A stretch of DNA of 64,000 nucleotides from Asparagopsis taxiformis (Eukaryota > Rhodophyta > Florideophyceae > Bonnemaisoniales > Bonnemaisoniaceae), in the NCBI GenBank assembly GCA_030407315.1, contig JALQPE010000464.1:1-64000 (forward strand), given 5' to 3'. Position 1 is the stretch's first letter. Each line of letters begins with the position of its first letter. The position numbers and the translations under genes were made by a program. The notes below the pieces were generated by a model. The model was not told the DNA's origin, made no database searches, and saw only the letters and a list, made by a program, of their open reading frames with translations. Of the stretch, positions 51,817 to 63,139 are shown piece by piece.

Positions 51817-53040
51817 TCGGCGTTGTGCGATTTGGCCGTACCCGCGAACCTGCCATGCGACGCCTATTTCCTCGAAGACGCTGCTGACGAACGGCTCGTA
51901 CGCCACTTGGCGAGGCTCCGTACCATGCGTCGCGACGAATTCGCGCATCTCGATCCGTGGGCGGCAGCGCCAAGCGCTGGCTTCTTATTAGACGGGGGCG
52001 TTCCGTGGAACGACGTGGAACACGAGGGGGCAACGAGCGAACCTTGGTTTCTCGACGCGAGTATGCGCCCTGAGGCGCGCCGCGAACTACGCTTGCGTCG
52101 CACGTCCGGATACTTCGTCACGCACCGCGACGTCGAGTTCCGTGAATTCCCCGAAAGATCGTATCGGCGCTTTCTTCCCTCGTTACGACGCGCGCGACTG
52201 GCCTGAATCACCCGAATCCTTGTTGGCCCCTTTGCCTTGCGTCTTCCATTACGCGCCGTCTGTCCTCCTTGGTCTTAACGTCCCTGTCGAAACGCGCTCG
52301 TACTTCTGGGCCGTTGCTTTAAGCGAATGGGTCGTAATGGTAGCCTGTGCGTGGCTCCATGTCGCTTACATCGAGCGTCGCATAGTGTGCTTAAGCGATA
52401 AACTTATCGCTGGGATCGGGCGCGTCGGCGGTCGTGCGCGGCGGTTCGTATTCTACGGAACACTTGGAAAGTCTTCTATCGGAACATCGCGCTTGCGCAT
52501 GGGACGAAACGCCCGTCTTCGACGTCGCGCCGGGTATCGATTTCAACGAAGGCGGCCAATGGTTGCCGTGGAACGCGGAACGCGGCAGTGTGGACTGGGC
52601 GCACGGTTCGCTCGGTGTCCATCGTCACACAGAGATTCCGCATCTTTGTTAAATCGCCGCGAAACCCGTCGCGCAGCGCGTTCGCGCATCTAGAAGCCAA
52701 TGACGTCGTGACCGTCGATGCCGTATTGTCCGCGTTATCAACCAACGAGCTACATGTGATGCGTGCGACCAACTCGCGAGAGTACGCGCAATACCTCGGC
52801 ATGGCAGCGTTGCTTGCCGTAGAGCGTCGGCGCTTTCGAGACGGTCGGTATTCGCTATTTTCGGAGGCACCTCGAGCTCCGATCGCGTTACTCAGCTTGA
52901 CGCAGCGCTGGCGGGCGGAGTACGTCAAGGTATACAACGAACTGCAGGAACTGAAGAAGGCCACTCAAGGTCAAGTACTGCGGCGGCGTCGGGCGAAGCG
53001 AGCGCTAGTGGGGCCGCGGCGGGTGCTGCAGCCAACGTAG
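51817..53040 (+). pseudogene. Relative of the 790-aa antisense ORF, decayed (element B)
   Basis: Open pieces in changing frames from 51817 to 53040. The first continues in frame from 48453-48564 across the solo LTR, so the original ORF began before E2. Conserved blocks against the element A protein include HYAPSV...PVETRSYFWAVALSEW...ACAW...ERRI (about 52240-52390). Two later elements (E2 and the solo LTR) landed in this ORF. Function unknown. Confidence 0.6.
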
Positions 53041-56000
53041 TTTCGGCCGTGGTTGACGACGCGATAGCAAGTGCGGCCGCGGTCGCTGAAGGCGTGGCAT
53101 CAATTGCACCGGATGCGGCTGAACTGCGAACTCTACTGGCTTAGGCCGAACGAGCCGGCGAAGAAGCGTTGTCGCGCGTGACGTCCATTGCGCAAGCTCG
53201 CGACGACGCCTTAGTCCGCCTTGACGAAGCGAATCGGGCGCGCGCCGCCGCACAAGACGCGAGACGAGGCCCTGTCGCTTTTGCAAGGGGCGAGGGAGGC
53301 GCTTACAAAGACTGAGGTCCGCGAGGTGGCGTTAAAACGCAAGGTGACGAAGATGCGGTGCGTATGGAACGCATGCAGACAGACATCAATACGATGATGG
53401 TTCGGGCGGGCGCGCACAGGAGAAGCGAAGAAGACCTTCGCGCTAAGGTGACGGAACTTCAAACTCGCTGCGACGCGGCTTCGGTGGCGCGCGAAAACGG
53501 CGGAACGGGCGCTTGTCGAAGTCGAAACTAACCTTGGGCCGAAAGGGAGCGAGCGGCCTGTCGCCTTACCGCGGTGCGCGATGAATACCAAGCGCACGAG
53601 CGGGAAACCGTACGACAAGTCCAGATACCATCGAGCGCGCGCACCGTTTGGGTACGGCGTTGAATAACGTCGTGGGTTACCTGCAGCGGTCCCCCGCGGG
53701 GCGGTTGACGAACAAGAATCGGCCGGTGAAACGCAGTCTGTGAGTGGGCTGCGCGCGGAAAGCATCGGTGCGTGGCGCCTCCGAGGGCGTTGGCGTGGGG
53801 CGCGGGGCGCTCGTCCTACGACGCGCTCGCGTGCGGCTGCAGCCTTGGCGGGTCGGGCAAGCATCCCACCCACTTCGAATTGGCGTACATGATGGGCGCG
53901 TCGTTTCGGGTGTTGAATCCCGAGCGGCGACGCGGTCACCAGGCAGATACGGCTTCAAGCCGTGCTCGTTCGCGCGTACTGCGGGTATTCGTCGATCCGT
54001 CGCACGCGTCGGGACGGCGACACGCGCGCACCACCGTCTTAGTTCTCGTTTCCGCCTCGTCGCCTGCTTCGCTTGCACCTCCTTCTTAGAATAACGTGTC
54101 TTGCTTTGTGTTCGCCTTTCGCTCCTTTACCCTTGTCGCTTTCCTCGAATCGCGAATCCTTCGCGCGGGCGGCGCGGCCGAAGCATCGTTGCGTACGCGT
54201 GCGCTAGACCACGTCACAGTAGGGCGCGCGGGCCGCGGCTTGAAACCGTACTTGCCAGATGTCTGCGTCGCCGTTCGGGGGACACATGTACGACGCGCCT
54301 TTGTACGCGTGCGGAGTCGGGGCGCATGAGACGGCGGGCGTTCTCTTGCGGCGGCAGCGCAGGCGCTCGTGCGTTTTGGCAAGGAAGGTTGGCGAAAGGG
54401 AGGATCGCAACGTGCATCTTTCGTCCGATGAGAAGGTGCGCGGGACAAAGGAGGGAGTGCGGTAAGCTGTGAGGGGAGGTTCGTCCCGTTCGCTGTCGCG
54501 CCGTCAGCTCGCCGTGCGTGATTCCCTTCGTCGCTCGCTAATGTCGTCGCCTATTCGCTTCGCACTACAGCGCTCGTCGCTTCGCTGGCGATTCGTCGTG
54601 CGCTTCTTGTGACTAGCGCAGGTCGGCGGGTTCTACTTGGGGGTTTTTGCGGGGCTACGTTTTTTTTAGTAGCATGCCTCCGTCTTTCGTCTTCGTCCTT
54701 TCGTTAGAGGGGGAGCCATGCGCGTAGGTAGCATTTCATTCCCAGTAGAGACCCGCGTCCTTCCAGGGGCTGACGTCCCTTCCACCAAGTCCATCGTTCC
54801 GCTGCCAAGCGGGCGTGTGATCGACCAATCAGGTGAGACAGCGGTCGCACCCGTCACGCGCGAGGGCTCAGCTTGGCGGCGGCGCGATACAGGTGTCCCA
54901 TTCCATGGTGCCTTTCTGGAGGGCAGTTTTCCGTGGGACGGCCGAATTGCTAACTAGCCGGGCCAGCCCGCCTTCGCGATGCCCAGCGTCGCTCCCCCTT
55001 TTTTTCGCGCGAAATAATGTCGCTGGTTCCAACGCATCCCGCGGTCCCCGAGGTAGTCGAAAGCCAGATAAGCAGCGCTTCATTGCGCTGGCCAGACCCT
55101 TCTCGAACTTCGGCAGGCCTGCATTTATTTGCGCGTGCGACGATATTGCGTGGGCGACGCGAGTGGCGGCCGTGGGGCGCGAATGCGGCGAAAAAATAGC
55201 CGGGCGCGGACGTCGAGAATTGCGTGGCGAAACGAAAACGAAAGCTTGCGTGGCGCGATAACGAACGAATCTGGCGTGGCGCAATAGTGGCGGCCCAAGC
55301 GTAAGCGGGGTTAGGGGTGCCATGAAGGCGCGCCAAAGGTATTTACGCGGCAGGCGTCGCTAGCGCTCGTGAGGCCACTCAGACGCGTGTGCAAATACAA
55401 ATGTAGACGACCGTCAATCGAGCGCGGTATTCGCGTATCCCGTGCTGCGTGGCGCTTGCGCTCAGTGCCTAAGTTAAACCTAAGGCGACCCATTGTACAG
55501 ATGCGCGCGTGTCATTCAAATAAACGTCGCGCTATGAGCGACATCGATTCGCCCCTGCACCGCGGGGGTATAGAGTATGCAGCGGCGATGGCCAGTTATG
55601 CGGGGCGCAGCGGCATCCGCTTGGCGTCTCGCTTGTTCTTCCGGTGCGTCGCCACGTTTTTAGTTCGTGATGTTGGCCCCCGCGTGCGCGCAGGAGTGCG
55701 CTTGATCGCGTCATCACTTTGCCGTGGTTCACCTGTCGGCAGCAGCTCTTACGGACCCGCGGCTGGCGGAGATTTGTCGGAGCGCGTCTCTGGTCAAGCC
55801 CTGTCGGGCGTCAATTGCGTGGCGTGCGGGATTGCATCCTACGGTTCCTGAGTCGCGCGCTCGCGCGGCTGGGCGGCGCGGTTCGCTGCGCGTCATCGCG
55901 CTTTCTCCCTGCGGGCGGGTACCTTCGGCGGGTTCTTTCGACGGTTGTGCGGCGTTGCATCTGGCTCGCGATATCGTGCGCGGGGACCTTAGGCGCGCGT

Positions 56001-56391
56001 CGGTTCAGGTCTTTGCGGAAACGTGCGACCAACGGCGCAGCAGCGAGCTCTCGGGCTCCCACGTATCGTCGCGCGGCGAATATACCTTTCCACCTTACGC
56101 GAAAGACGGACGCGCCAGCGTCATCGATGCCTTCGGCCGTTAGTTTAATCGATCATAAATTCGCGCGCCCCGTACTCTGACTCCGGGTTGACCTTGCGCG
56201 TGTCATCGAAGTCGCGTTCGTCCCGCCGCGTCGCGTCGTCGGCGTTCTCCCGCGTCGTTGGTATCTTCCTCGCCGCCGGGCGAATCAGGCGCGCTTGTCG
56301 CGTCACGCGGCGCGAAGCGGATACGATCGGAGCTAACGAGTTCGGGTACGCGGTCTATTACGATTTTCGTAAGTATGGCCATGACAACCTA
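53041..56391. other. Decayed internal sequence of element B
   Basis: GC-rich, with many short ORFs on both strands, none with a recognisable domain. Alanine- and arginine-rich translations reflect base composition. Probably the degraded 3' internal region between integrase and the antisense-type ORF. Confidence 0.5.
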
Positions 56392-56839
56392 TTACGGGGA
56401 AAGGGCCAGAGACGGGGTAGTCCAGTTTCGATGCATGCGTCTCTTCACTTCGCTGCGCTTGTGCGTCGTCGCTCCCGCGCGGGTATCCAAGTACACTTGG
56501 TCACCCACCTTAATATCCTTATTCACCGCGCGTACACTGCGGTCGAAGTCCCGTTTATATCGCGCTTGCGCCTTCTTCAACGCGCTTGCCGCGCGTGCGT
56601 AGGCGTCTGATAGCCGCGCTAGTATTCCATACGAAGGAATGGCGTACTGCGAATCGTGTCCACTTGTTCCGTACCCAGCGACACAGGGTAGCGCGTGAGC
56701 GGTAAGCTCGAACGGCGACGTATTCGTCGAGCGGTGTATCGCGCGGTTGTAGGCGTACGCTAGCGCATCCAAATGCTCATCCCAGTCCTTTCGCTCTTCG
56801 TCGATGTAATGGCGCAGCGTCGCGACGATGGTACGATTC
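56392..56839 (-). pseudogene. Ty3/gypsy integrase C-terminal fragment (element B)
   Basis: From the LTR boundary inward the frame reads NRTIVATLRHYIDEER, then DWDEHLDALAYAYN and STNTSPFEL, the end of a gypsy integrase core, followed by KVGDQVYLDT. The upstream catalytic part is displaced by element C, which entered just after the position of the catalytic Glu motif. It is clearly diverged from the element C integrase. Confidence 0.88.
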
Positions 56840-57497
56840 TGTAGTATACGTGGCAATTCCGAAATTGCAAATATTTACGTTTTCCGCGGAATTCGAATTT
56901 CGGCGGACACGACCGATGACAGCAATGCTCGTGCATTGCTGGCGCATGCGCGCGCGCAACCGGCACACGTGTGCAACGAACGTACTGGCAACGGCCAACG
57001 GACCAACGGGTCCCTACGTGTGACCCACAAGGTCCTTTCCCATTCGGGGACGTTACGAGCAGTGTTTACACTGTAAAGCGATGCCATCGTGGCCATATAG
57101 GTATTGGCATCGTGCCGGGAGGGAAAGGGGACAAGACAACGATCGAGCAACGGCTCTAGTCTACGACTGACTTCTACGTTTACGTTTACGTTTTGCCTAA
57201 CGAGGCTTCGTCTCCGTCGAGCTGCGTACTCCCTACCCATCGCCGCACGTAAGGCTGATTGCGTGTAGTGCCTCCGGGCTTGGTCGAGAGCGCCTCCGGT
57301 GACGTACCACCTCGTGTGCTAACGTAATCCTCGCGTGGATTGTTGCGTCGTGACGCTCGTGTCTACTCGCTAACCACTCTACCTTCCTACCTAACATACA
57401 GTCAAAACACCAGCGGGTGGACTGCTCGTTTCGTTTCGTAAGGACAGCGTGTCCACTGGCTCGTACCAGCTACTACGTCTAGAACTAACGTTCCACA
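56840..57497 (+). repeat. 5' LTR of element C
   Basis: 658 bp, TGTAGTATACGTGG to GTTCCACA. It differs from the element A LTR by scattered substitutions and small indels, so A and C are separate insertions. Confidence 0.93.
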
Positions 57498-57498
57498 C

Positions 57499-57516
57499 TG
57501 GTCTCTCGACCTAGAA
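57499..57516 (+). other. Candidate primer-binding site of element C
   Basis: TGGTCTCTCGACCTAGAA begins one base after the LTR with the TGG expected opposite a tRNA CCA end. I cannot name the tRNA. Confidence 0.5.
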
Positions 57517-57596
57517 GTTGCTACGAGCATAACGACAACCAACGAGGTTGAGCTCTTTTACGTTAACGAAAAGCTACGTGCTACAGACGACGGTCT

Positions 57597-60002
57597 ATGA
57601 ATTACGCTGTGTCGAATTCCAGCGCGTCGCCCAGGCAACCGTTGCCAACGTCAGCGGACGCCGAAGCCGACGTGGCCTTGTCAGCAGAAGCGATCTTCGC
57701 GACTGATCGATCTATCCCGCCGGATATCGAGGCGATCGGCCAGCTACCACGTACGGTAAGCCCGTTTGAGTCCGTGAGTATGGACCCCGCAACGCGCGGT
57801 CAGCTCAACGAAGGGAACGTGACTCCCACGGCACTACGTGTAGTGTACGAAGACCTTCGAGGTCACATCGAAAGGGCGAGCGACGCGGCCGTCGACGAAG
57901 CCGTAAGGCAGAGACTCGGAGTCTCGGAGCGCGAAGCTCGTGCGTTACGTGAACGCTCAGCGACCCTCGAACGGGAAAACGAAGATTTACGAAACCGCCT
58001 CTCCGCCGTGGAGGGAAGACTCGACTCGTTTGTCGTAGTATTCAACGAAATCGTCGCCGGACGTTCCGCTCCGCCGAGCGGAAGCGATCCGAATTACGAA
58101 GAAGGCTCGCGCGCCTATAACTCGCAATCCTCCCCGGCCGTTCCGGGAGGATACCCACCAACACCCGGTCCGACGACCCCGACAACGTACGGAAGGGGGG
58201 CGACAGTGCAACGAGCCATCGCCCACCCCGACGAGACGCCACGAAGGCAATTACGTTTTAACGATACGCCAGACCACGCGCGGTCGGCGGACGCAGCACG
58301 AGCTGCGCAATTCGATACGAGAGCTCCCCCGCCACGTGAGACGTACATTCCGTGGCTGGGTACGTTCGGCACGACGGACACGCGAGTCCACGAAAACGAA
58401 CGTGCCGACGCGGTACGCTTACCAGGGAACGCCCTCGGACCCGTTTGCCACGCGTTGGCAGAGCACACGACAATGCTCGACGCATTTGCGAACGTGGTGT
58501 CGTACCGCATGTACCGACTTAACGATGTACGTGAACATCTCTACGTGAACGAGAGTCAAAGCGTACATAAGCTCAAACGTGAGCTGGAGGGACTTTTCCC
58601 TACGTTAAAGCCGTTCTCCGGCCGGAATCCGATTACGTTACTCGGATTCCTCGCCCAAATACGTGATGGGTTCAGCACACTCGGAGTGTGCGAGGGAGTG
58701 GCAGTACGTGCGCTGCACTTCTTCCTCGAAGGGGACGCCCGACGGTTCTACGATTCCCAGTGTACGACTGGTGTGATCACGACTGATCCGACGAAGAGGT
58801 TCTCGTGGCCTCACGTAATCAACGCGTTGATCAAACGATACCTGCAAGACGACGTGCTGCAGGAGGCCTACGAAAAGGTCACGATGATCACGCAGAGTCC
58901 TAACGAGGACGAGAATCAGTACGCTGATAGACTCGACACCGCCACGCGGGCGTGTAACTACGTGTTTACGGATCGACTCCTCGTTCACCACTACGTACGT
59001 GGTTTGCTGCCCTCGACGCGGGCAGCAGTGACGGAACGACTCCGGTCACTCCCCGAACGAGAGAGGAACGACCTCACCGTTGTGAGACGATTGGCGACGG
59101 CCGAAGGAACGACCTTCCGTGCACGTACGGCAGCTGTCGCGTCAGCCGCGAAACCGAAAGTGCGGTTTCCGGTGAAGCCTACGTTGGCTATTTCCGACCA
59201 CGAGTCGAGGAAGTTCGCGGACTACGATGAGTCCGCGTACTTACGTAATGAACGGGCTAGCGAGCCCAGTTACCACGATGGTAACCCGAACATCCCCGCG
59301 AGGGACGACGACGACGTGTCGCTCGCTGCGGTTCACGTTGCCGAGAATTTGGAGGCGATCCTCTTCACGAACGGGCCGCCGCCCAACGATACGAAAACGG
59401 CAAACGAAAAGCCGGACGAGCTCGAAGCTCGATTGAACCGTCCATGCGAGGACGTGCCGAAGCTCACGAGCGAGCAGACGCAATTGGCGCACTCCGTAAT
59501 CCCGAATGATTACTGGACGCTGTCGTGTTGGTCATGCCGCGAAGATGGCCACTCGACGTTTACGTGTCCGCGTCTGACGCCAGATCAACGGATCTTTTTC
59601 GCGTACAAGTACTACCTCTTCCACGTGAAGAGCAACCCACGTCAGGCTGAGTACTTCCGCCAACGAATGGCCAAACGTCACCAGGAACGACCTGATGAGC
59701 GAGGGAACGTGACCCCGCGGAGGTACGGCACGCCGCCTACGATACTCCGAAACCCCAATCGTGACGGGGGAAGGCCCTTCGACAGGCGCCGCGGCGACTT
59801 TCGTAATGACCGACGTGACCCCCGCCCGTGGGCGAACGAACGAAATGGCCAGCGTAATGGCCGCAGCGGAGTCTACGTGACGACCTCCGCTGACGAAACA
59901 CCACTCGAGGTGGAAACGAGTCACGATGACGAACGAGCTTCGTGGGCTCACGACGACAACGTGTCGAACGGCCCCGCGCCGGGAAACGACCAGGCGATGT
60001 AG
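57597..60002 (+). CDS. gag: Gag polyprotein of element C (801 aa)
   Basis: Starts at ATG 57597, 100 bp after the LTR. Residues about 90-155 form a coiled coil (REARALRERSATLERENEDL). Residues about 325-500 match the retrotransposon Gag capsid region (FSGRNPITLLGFL, then FLEGDARRFY, WPHVINALIKRY, YADRLDTATRACN, HHYVRGLLPSTR). A CCHC zinc knuckle CWSCREDGHSTFTC lies at about 642-655. The tail is Arg-rich, suited to RNA binding. The ORF is intact. It overlaps the pol ORF by about 60 bp in a different frame, so Pol is probably made by a -1 frameshift, although I do not see a textbook slippery heptamer. Confidence 0.92.
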   Translation: MNYAVSNSSASPRQPLPTSADAEADVALSAEAIFATDRSIPPDIEAIGQLPRTVSPFESVSMDPATRGQLNEGNVTPTALRVVYEDLRGHIERASDAAVDEAVRQRLGVSEREARALRERSATLERENEDLRNRLSAVEGRLDSFVVVFNEIVAGRSAPPSGSDPNYEEGSRAYNSQSSPAVPGGYPPTPGPTTPTTYGRGATVQRAIAHPDETPRRQLRFNDTPDHARSADAARAAQFDTRAPPPRETYIPWLGTFGTTDTRVHENERADAVRLPGNALGPVCHALAEHTTMLDAFANVVSYRMYRLNDVREHLYVNESQSVHKLKRELEGLFPTLKPFSGRNPITLLGFLAQIRDGFSTLGVCEGVAVRALHFFLEGDARRFYDSQCTTGVITTDPTKRFSWPHVINALIKRYLQDDVLQEAYEKVTMITQSPNEDENQYADRLDTATRACNYVFTDRLLVHHYVRGLLPSTRAAVTERLRSLPERERNDLTVVRRLATAEGTTFRARTAAVASAAKPKVRFPVKPTLAISDHESRKFADYDESAYLRNERASEPSYHDGNPNIPARDDDDVSLAAVHVAENLEAILFTNGPPPNDTKTANEKPDELEARLNRPCEDVPKLTSEQTQLAHSVIPNDYWTLSCWSCREDGHSTFTCPRLTPDQRIFFAYKYYLFHVKSNPRQAEYFRQRMAKRHQERPDERGNVTPRRYGTPPTILRNPNRDGGRPFDRRRGDFRNDRRDPRPWANERNGQRNGRSGVYVTTSADETPLEVETSHDDERASWAHDDNVSNGPAPGNDQAM

Positions 60003-63000
60003 GTCACGAGCCACCCACATCGCCTGAACCCTTACGTAAAAGGGGGACGACCGACGTCGATGATTGGTCCTCCGCAGGCTCACCGATGAACGAGAGTTAC
60101 GTAAAGCTCACGGCCGCGAAGGCCAACTCGAGTCACACGACACCCGACGTGGGGGAAGAAACGAAGTCCGACGGGACGAACGAACCTCACACGAAGAGGA
60201 AGCCTCGCAGACGAGCGAGACGCGCTACCCGGAAGCACGACGCTTCCGAGCGCGAGAAAGCCAAGCACGCGGCTTATACGAAGCGTGTCGACGCAAAAGA
60301 AGCCATACGGGCTCACACGATGAAGCGACGAACCGCTAGCGAAGACGTAGACCGCGCGCCGGTCAGGACCGAACCGTTGGTCCTCGACGGGCATACGTGC
60401 CTACTTGCGTCGAAGCATTATATCGTGTCCGGAACGATCGGACTAGACCTCAACGTGATGAGGGCGATTACCATCGCGATGGATACGTGCAGCGGCTACA
60501 ACTTGATACGAACAAGTTTACTACCCTACGACTGGGTCGACCGCTGTCTACGTGACGAAGAGCTACCGAAGCTCGGAGACGCCAACGGGCGACGTTTGCC
60601 TATCGAAGGCGCCATCCTGCTTCGTGTCAGGTTGGGGAACTCGCTGTTCCGCGTAAAATTCTTCGTAGCCAACACGCTGGCTGTTCCCGTTATAATGGGC
60701 ACGTCGTTCATGTCGAAGCATGTCGATGCTATACGCTGTCGAGCGCAGACAATCGACCTCCATCGGGGGGATACGATACCCATTATCGCGGAGGGCGATA
60801 CGACGACTCCGTACGAGGAGGGGGAAGAGACGAATCCAAACGTGGAACACCCGAAACGCCGCGAGCGTAACGCGGCCTCGAATCGGCCGAGCCGAACGTT
60901 CTCGGTTCGCCTGACGAAGTACACGCGTGTACCGGCGATGTCGCAACGGACCGTCAACGTGACGACGGATGCGACCGGACTCGTGTTCCTCGAACCGAAA
61001 GCGTCGGTGCAATTCCGGCATGGGCTGCGCATAGCCAACGGAGTGGTCGACGTAGGACCGAGAGAGACGTTCTCTATTATCGTGTCGAACTTCACGAAGA
61101 AGGACCGCGAATTGCCGAAAGGCGCAACGATTGCGTACGCGGTACGCTCCCCGTTGGGAATCGTCCCACTCAAGCGTGAGGGCGGCGAAGCCCTCGCGAA
61201 GGTTTTGAACCTACCGCTAGTCGACGCGACGACGCGGACAAATACGAACGGGTTGGGCGACGAAACGCCAGACCCGTTGGTCAACGAAAAGGGGAACGAC
61301 CCCGCCACGGATTGGCAGTCGACAATCGATTTGTCGCACCTCGACGACGAGGATTTACGAAAGCGCATCAACGAGATGCTAGCTACACATTCGTCAATGT
61401 GGACGAGCGGACGCCTCGGCGAAATCAATGCTACGGAGCATCGAATCGAACTCGAACCGGGCACGCGGCCCATACGTTCAATGCCCTATCGTCAGGGTCC
61501 GGCTTTACGTACGATAGCCGAGGAGCAGATCACGAAGATGCTCAACGAAGGGGTTATCGAACCCGCGTCCAGCGAATGGGCGTCACCAATCGTGTTGGTG
61601 CCGAAGAAGGACGGATCCTTACGTTTCTGTGTCGACTACAGGCGTTTGAACGCGAAAACGATCGCTGATTCGTACCCGCTTCCTCGTATGGAAGACTGCC
61701 TCGATTCGTTGGGCGACGCCGCCATCTTCACGACACTCGATTGTAACGCCGGTTACTGGCAAGTGCCCGTCTCCGCCGAGGACCGTGATAAGACAACGTT
61801 TACGTCTTTCATGGGAACGTATCGCTACGTGCGAATGCCATTCGGGCTACGAAATGCCCCCGCTACGTTTCAGCGGACGTTGGACATCATCCTCTCCGGA
61901 GTACGTTGGCAATCGTGCCTGGTCTACTTAGACGACGTAATCGTCTTTTCGAAAGACCTCGAGTCTCACCTGGGTCACGTTGACCAGGTGCTTTCCCTGC
62001 TACGCGCAGCGGGAGTAACGTTAAAGCTCACGAAGTGCTCGTTCTTTCAACCACGAGTTGACTACCTGGGGCACGTGATTACCCCAGGGAAGCTGCACGT
62101 CGCAGCACGGAACAAGGAAGCCTTTCGTACGGCTACGTTCCCACGCGACAAGACGCAATGTCGATCGTTTTTGGGCGCGGCCAACGTTTACCGCCGTTTC
62201 GTAAAGGCGTATGCCGAGATCGCTCGGCCACTCAACACGATGTTGAAGAAGGACGCTTCCCCCGATTGGACGAACCCAACTAACGCGCAAACGAATGCGT
62301 TCGAAACGTTGAAGACAATACTGGTGTCGCCACCAGTATTGCACCTTCCGAAGGCGGGACGTCCGTTCATGATCGATACCGACGCGTCGGCGTATCAGCT
62401 GGGAGCTACGTTGCTCCAGCAGCAGAACGAGGATAAGCCCAACGAATGGGTGCCGATTGGGTACTGGTCGAAGACCCTCAACGAAACCGAACGCGGTTAC
62501 TCGGCAACGGAGCGCGAGTGTTACTCCGTCGTCTGGGCGATAACGTCGCTCCGACCCTACGTAGAGGGTCAGCGATTTACCGTACGTACGGATCACGAAG
62601 CCTTACGTTGGCTGATGACGTTAACGGACGCGTCCGGACGACTACTACGATGGAGGCTACGCGTTGCCGAATTCGATTTCGAAGTTACGTACAGGCCTGG
62701 GCGCGTGCACCAGGTACCTGACGCTTTATCACGTGTGATATCTACGTATGACGACGGTCGACCCGTCGACGATGACGTACCATCGTACGGGGACGCGGTC
62801 CTCGTGACGACTCGCAGTCGGCGACAACCCACACGAAATGGGCAAGGACGAACGACGTCCGTACGTAAAAAGGCAACGAATGCCAGGGGTCACGACGACC
62901 CGTCGAACGAGACTCGTGATGAACGAACATCGCCACGACGGCTGGCCACGATGGCCTCGAGTTCAACCGCGACGCGTCGCTCGATGACGTTCTTGACGAG

Positions 63001-63139
63001 GAACCGGATTTCCTCGACGAACAGCGCGCTGCTGAAGACGATTCGGCACGCGTGCCACCAGCTGACGTTCAGCTTCCCATTACGAGGGACGAGCTTATCG
63101 AAGCTCAACGCGAGGACGCGTTCTGTCAAACGATACTGA
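59942..63139 (+). CDS. pol: Pol polyprotein of element C: protease, reverse transcriptase, RNase H
   Basis: ORF of 1065 codons overlapping gag, in the -1 frame. Aspartic protease: AMDTCSGYNLI (about residues 180-190) and VPVIMGTSF. Reverse transcriptase: VPKKDGSLRFCVDYRRLN, then TTLDCNAGYWQVP, MPFGLRNAPATFQR and the catalytic YLDDVIVF. RNase H: MIDTDASAYQLGA, ATERECYSVVWA, RTDHEALRWL, ending near PDALSRVI at about 62740. After about 62920 this frame no longer looks like Pol, and integrase continues in the -1 frame. The real start is probably frameshift-dependent rather than the first Met. Confidence 0.92.
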   Translation: MGSRRQRVERPRAGKRPGDVGHEPPTSPEPLRKRGTTDVDDWSSAGSPMNESYVKLTAAKANSSHTTPDVGEETKSDGTNEPHTKRKPRRRARRATRKHDASEREKAKHAAYTKRVDAKEAIRAHTMKRRTASEDVDRAPVRTEPLVLDGHTCLLASKHYIVSGTIGLDLNVMRAITIAMDTCSGYNLIRTSLLPYDWVDRCLRDEELPKLGDANGRRLPIEGAILLRVRLGNSLFRVKFFVANTLAVPVIMGTSFMSKHVDAIRCRAQTIDLHRGDTIPIIAEGDTTTPYEEGEETNPNVEHPKRRERNAASNRPSRTFSVRLTKYTRVPAMSQRTVNVTTDATGLVFLEPKASVQFRHGLRIANGVVDVGPRETFSIIVSNFTKKDRELPKGATIAYAVRSPLGIVPLKREGGEALAKVLNLPLVDATTRTNTNGLGDETPDPLVNEKGNDPATDWQSTIDLSHLDDEDLRKRINEMLATHSSMWTSGRLGEINATEHRIELEPGTRPIRSMPYRQGPALRTIAEEQITKMLNEGVIEPASSEWASPIVLVPKKDGSLRFCVDYRRLNAKTIADSYPLPRMEDCLDSLGDAAIFTTLDCNAGYWQVPVSAEDRDKTTFTSFMGTYRYVRMPFGLRNAPATFQRTLDIILSGVRWQSCLVYLDDVIVFSKDLESHLGHVDQVLSLLRAAGVTLKLTKCSFFQPRVDYLGHVITPGKLHVAARNKEAFRTATFPRDKTQCRSFLGAANVYRRFVKAYAEIARPLNTMLKKDASPDWTNPTNAQTNAFETLKTILVSPPVLHLPKAGRPFMIDTDASAYQLGATLLQQQNEDKPNEWVPIGYWSKTLNETERGYSATERECYSVVWAITSLRPYVEGQRFTVRTDHEALRWLMTLTDASGRLLRWRLRVAEFDFEVTYRPGRVHQVPDALSRVISTYDDGRPVDDDVPSYGDAVLVTTRSRRQPTRNGQGRTTSVRKKATNARGHDDPSNETRDERTSPRRLATMASSSTATRRSMTFLTRNRISSTNSALLKTIRHACHQLTFSFPLRGTSLSKLNARTRSVKRY

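Larger units (their letters stand above)
48450..56839 (-). mobile_element. Decayed Ty3/gypsy element B (minus), split by later insertions
   Basis: B sequence occupies 48450-48564 and 51817-56839. The integrase fragment at 56392-56839 reads on the minus strand; a relative of the element A antisense ORF reads on the plus strand at the left. This repeats the sense-pol/antisense-ORF arrangement of A. It is interrupted by E2 on the left, a solo LTR in the middle and element C on the right. Many frameshifts show it is old. Confidence 0.7.

Noticed and set aside
53041..56391. Many arginine/alanine-rich ORFs
   Set aside because: Both strands are open because of CG-rich composition; no domain or homology is visible.
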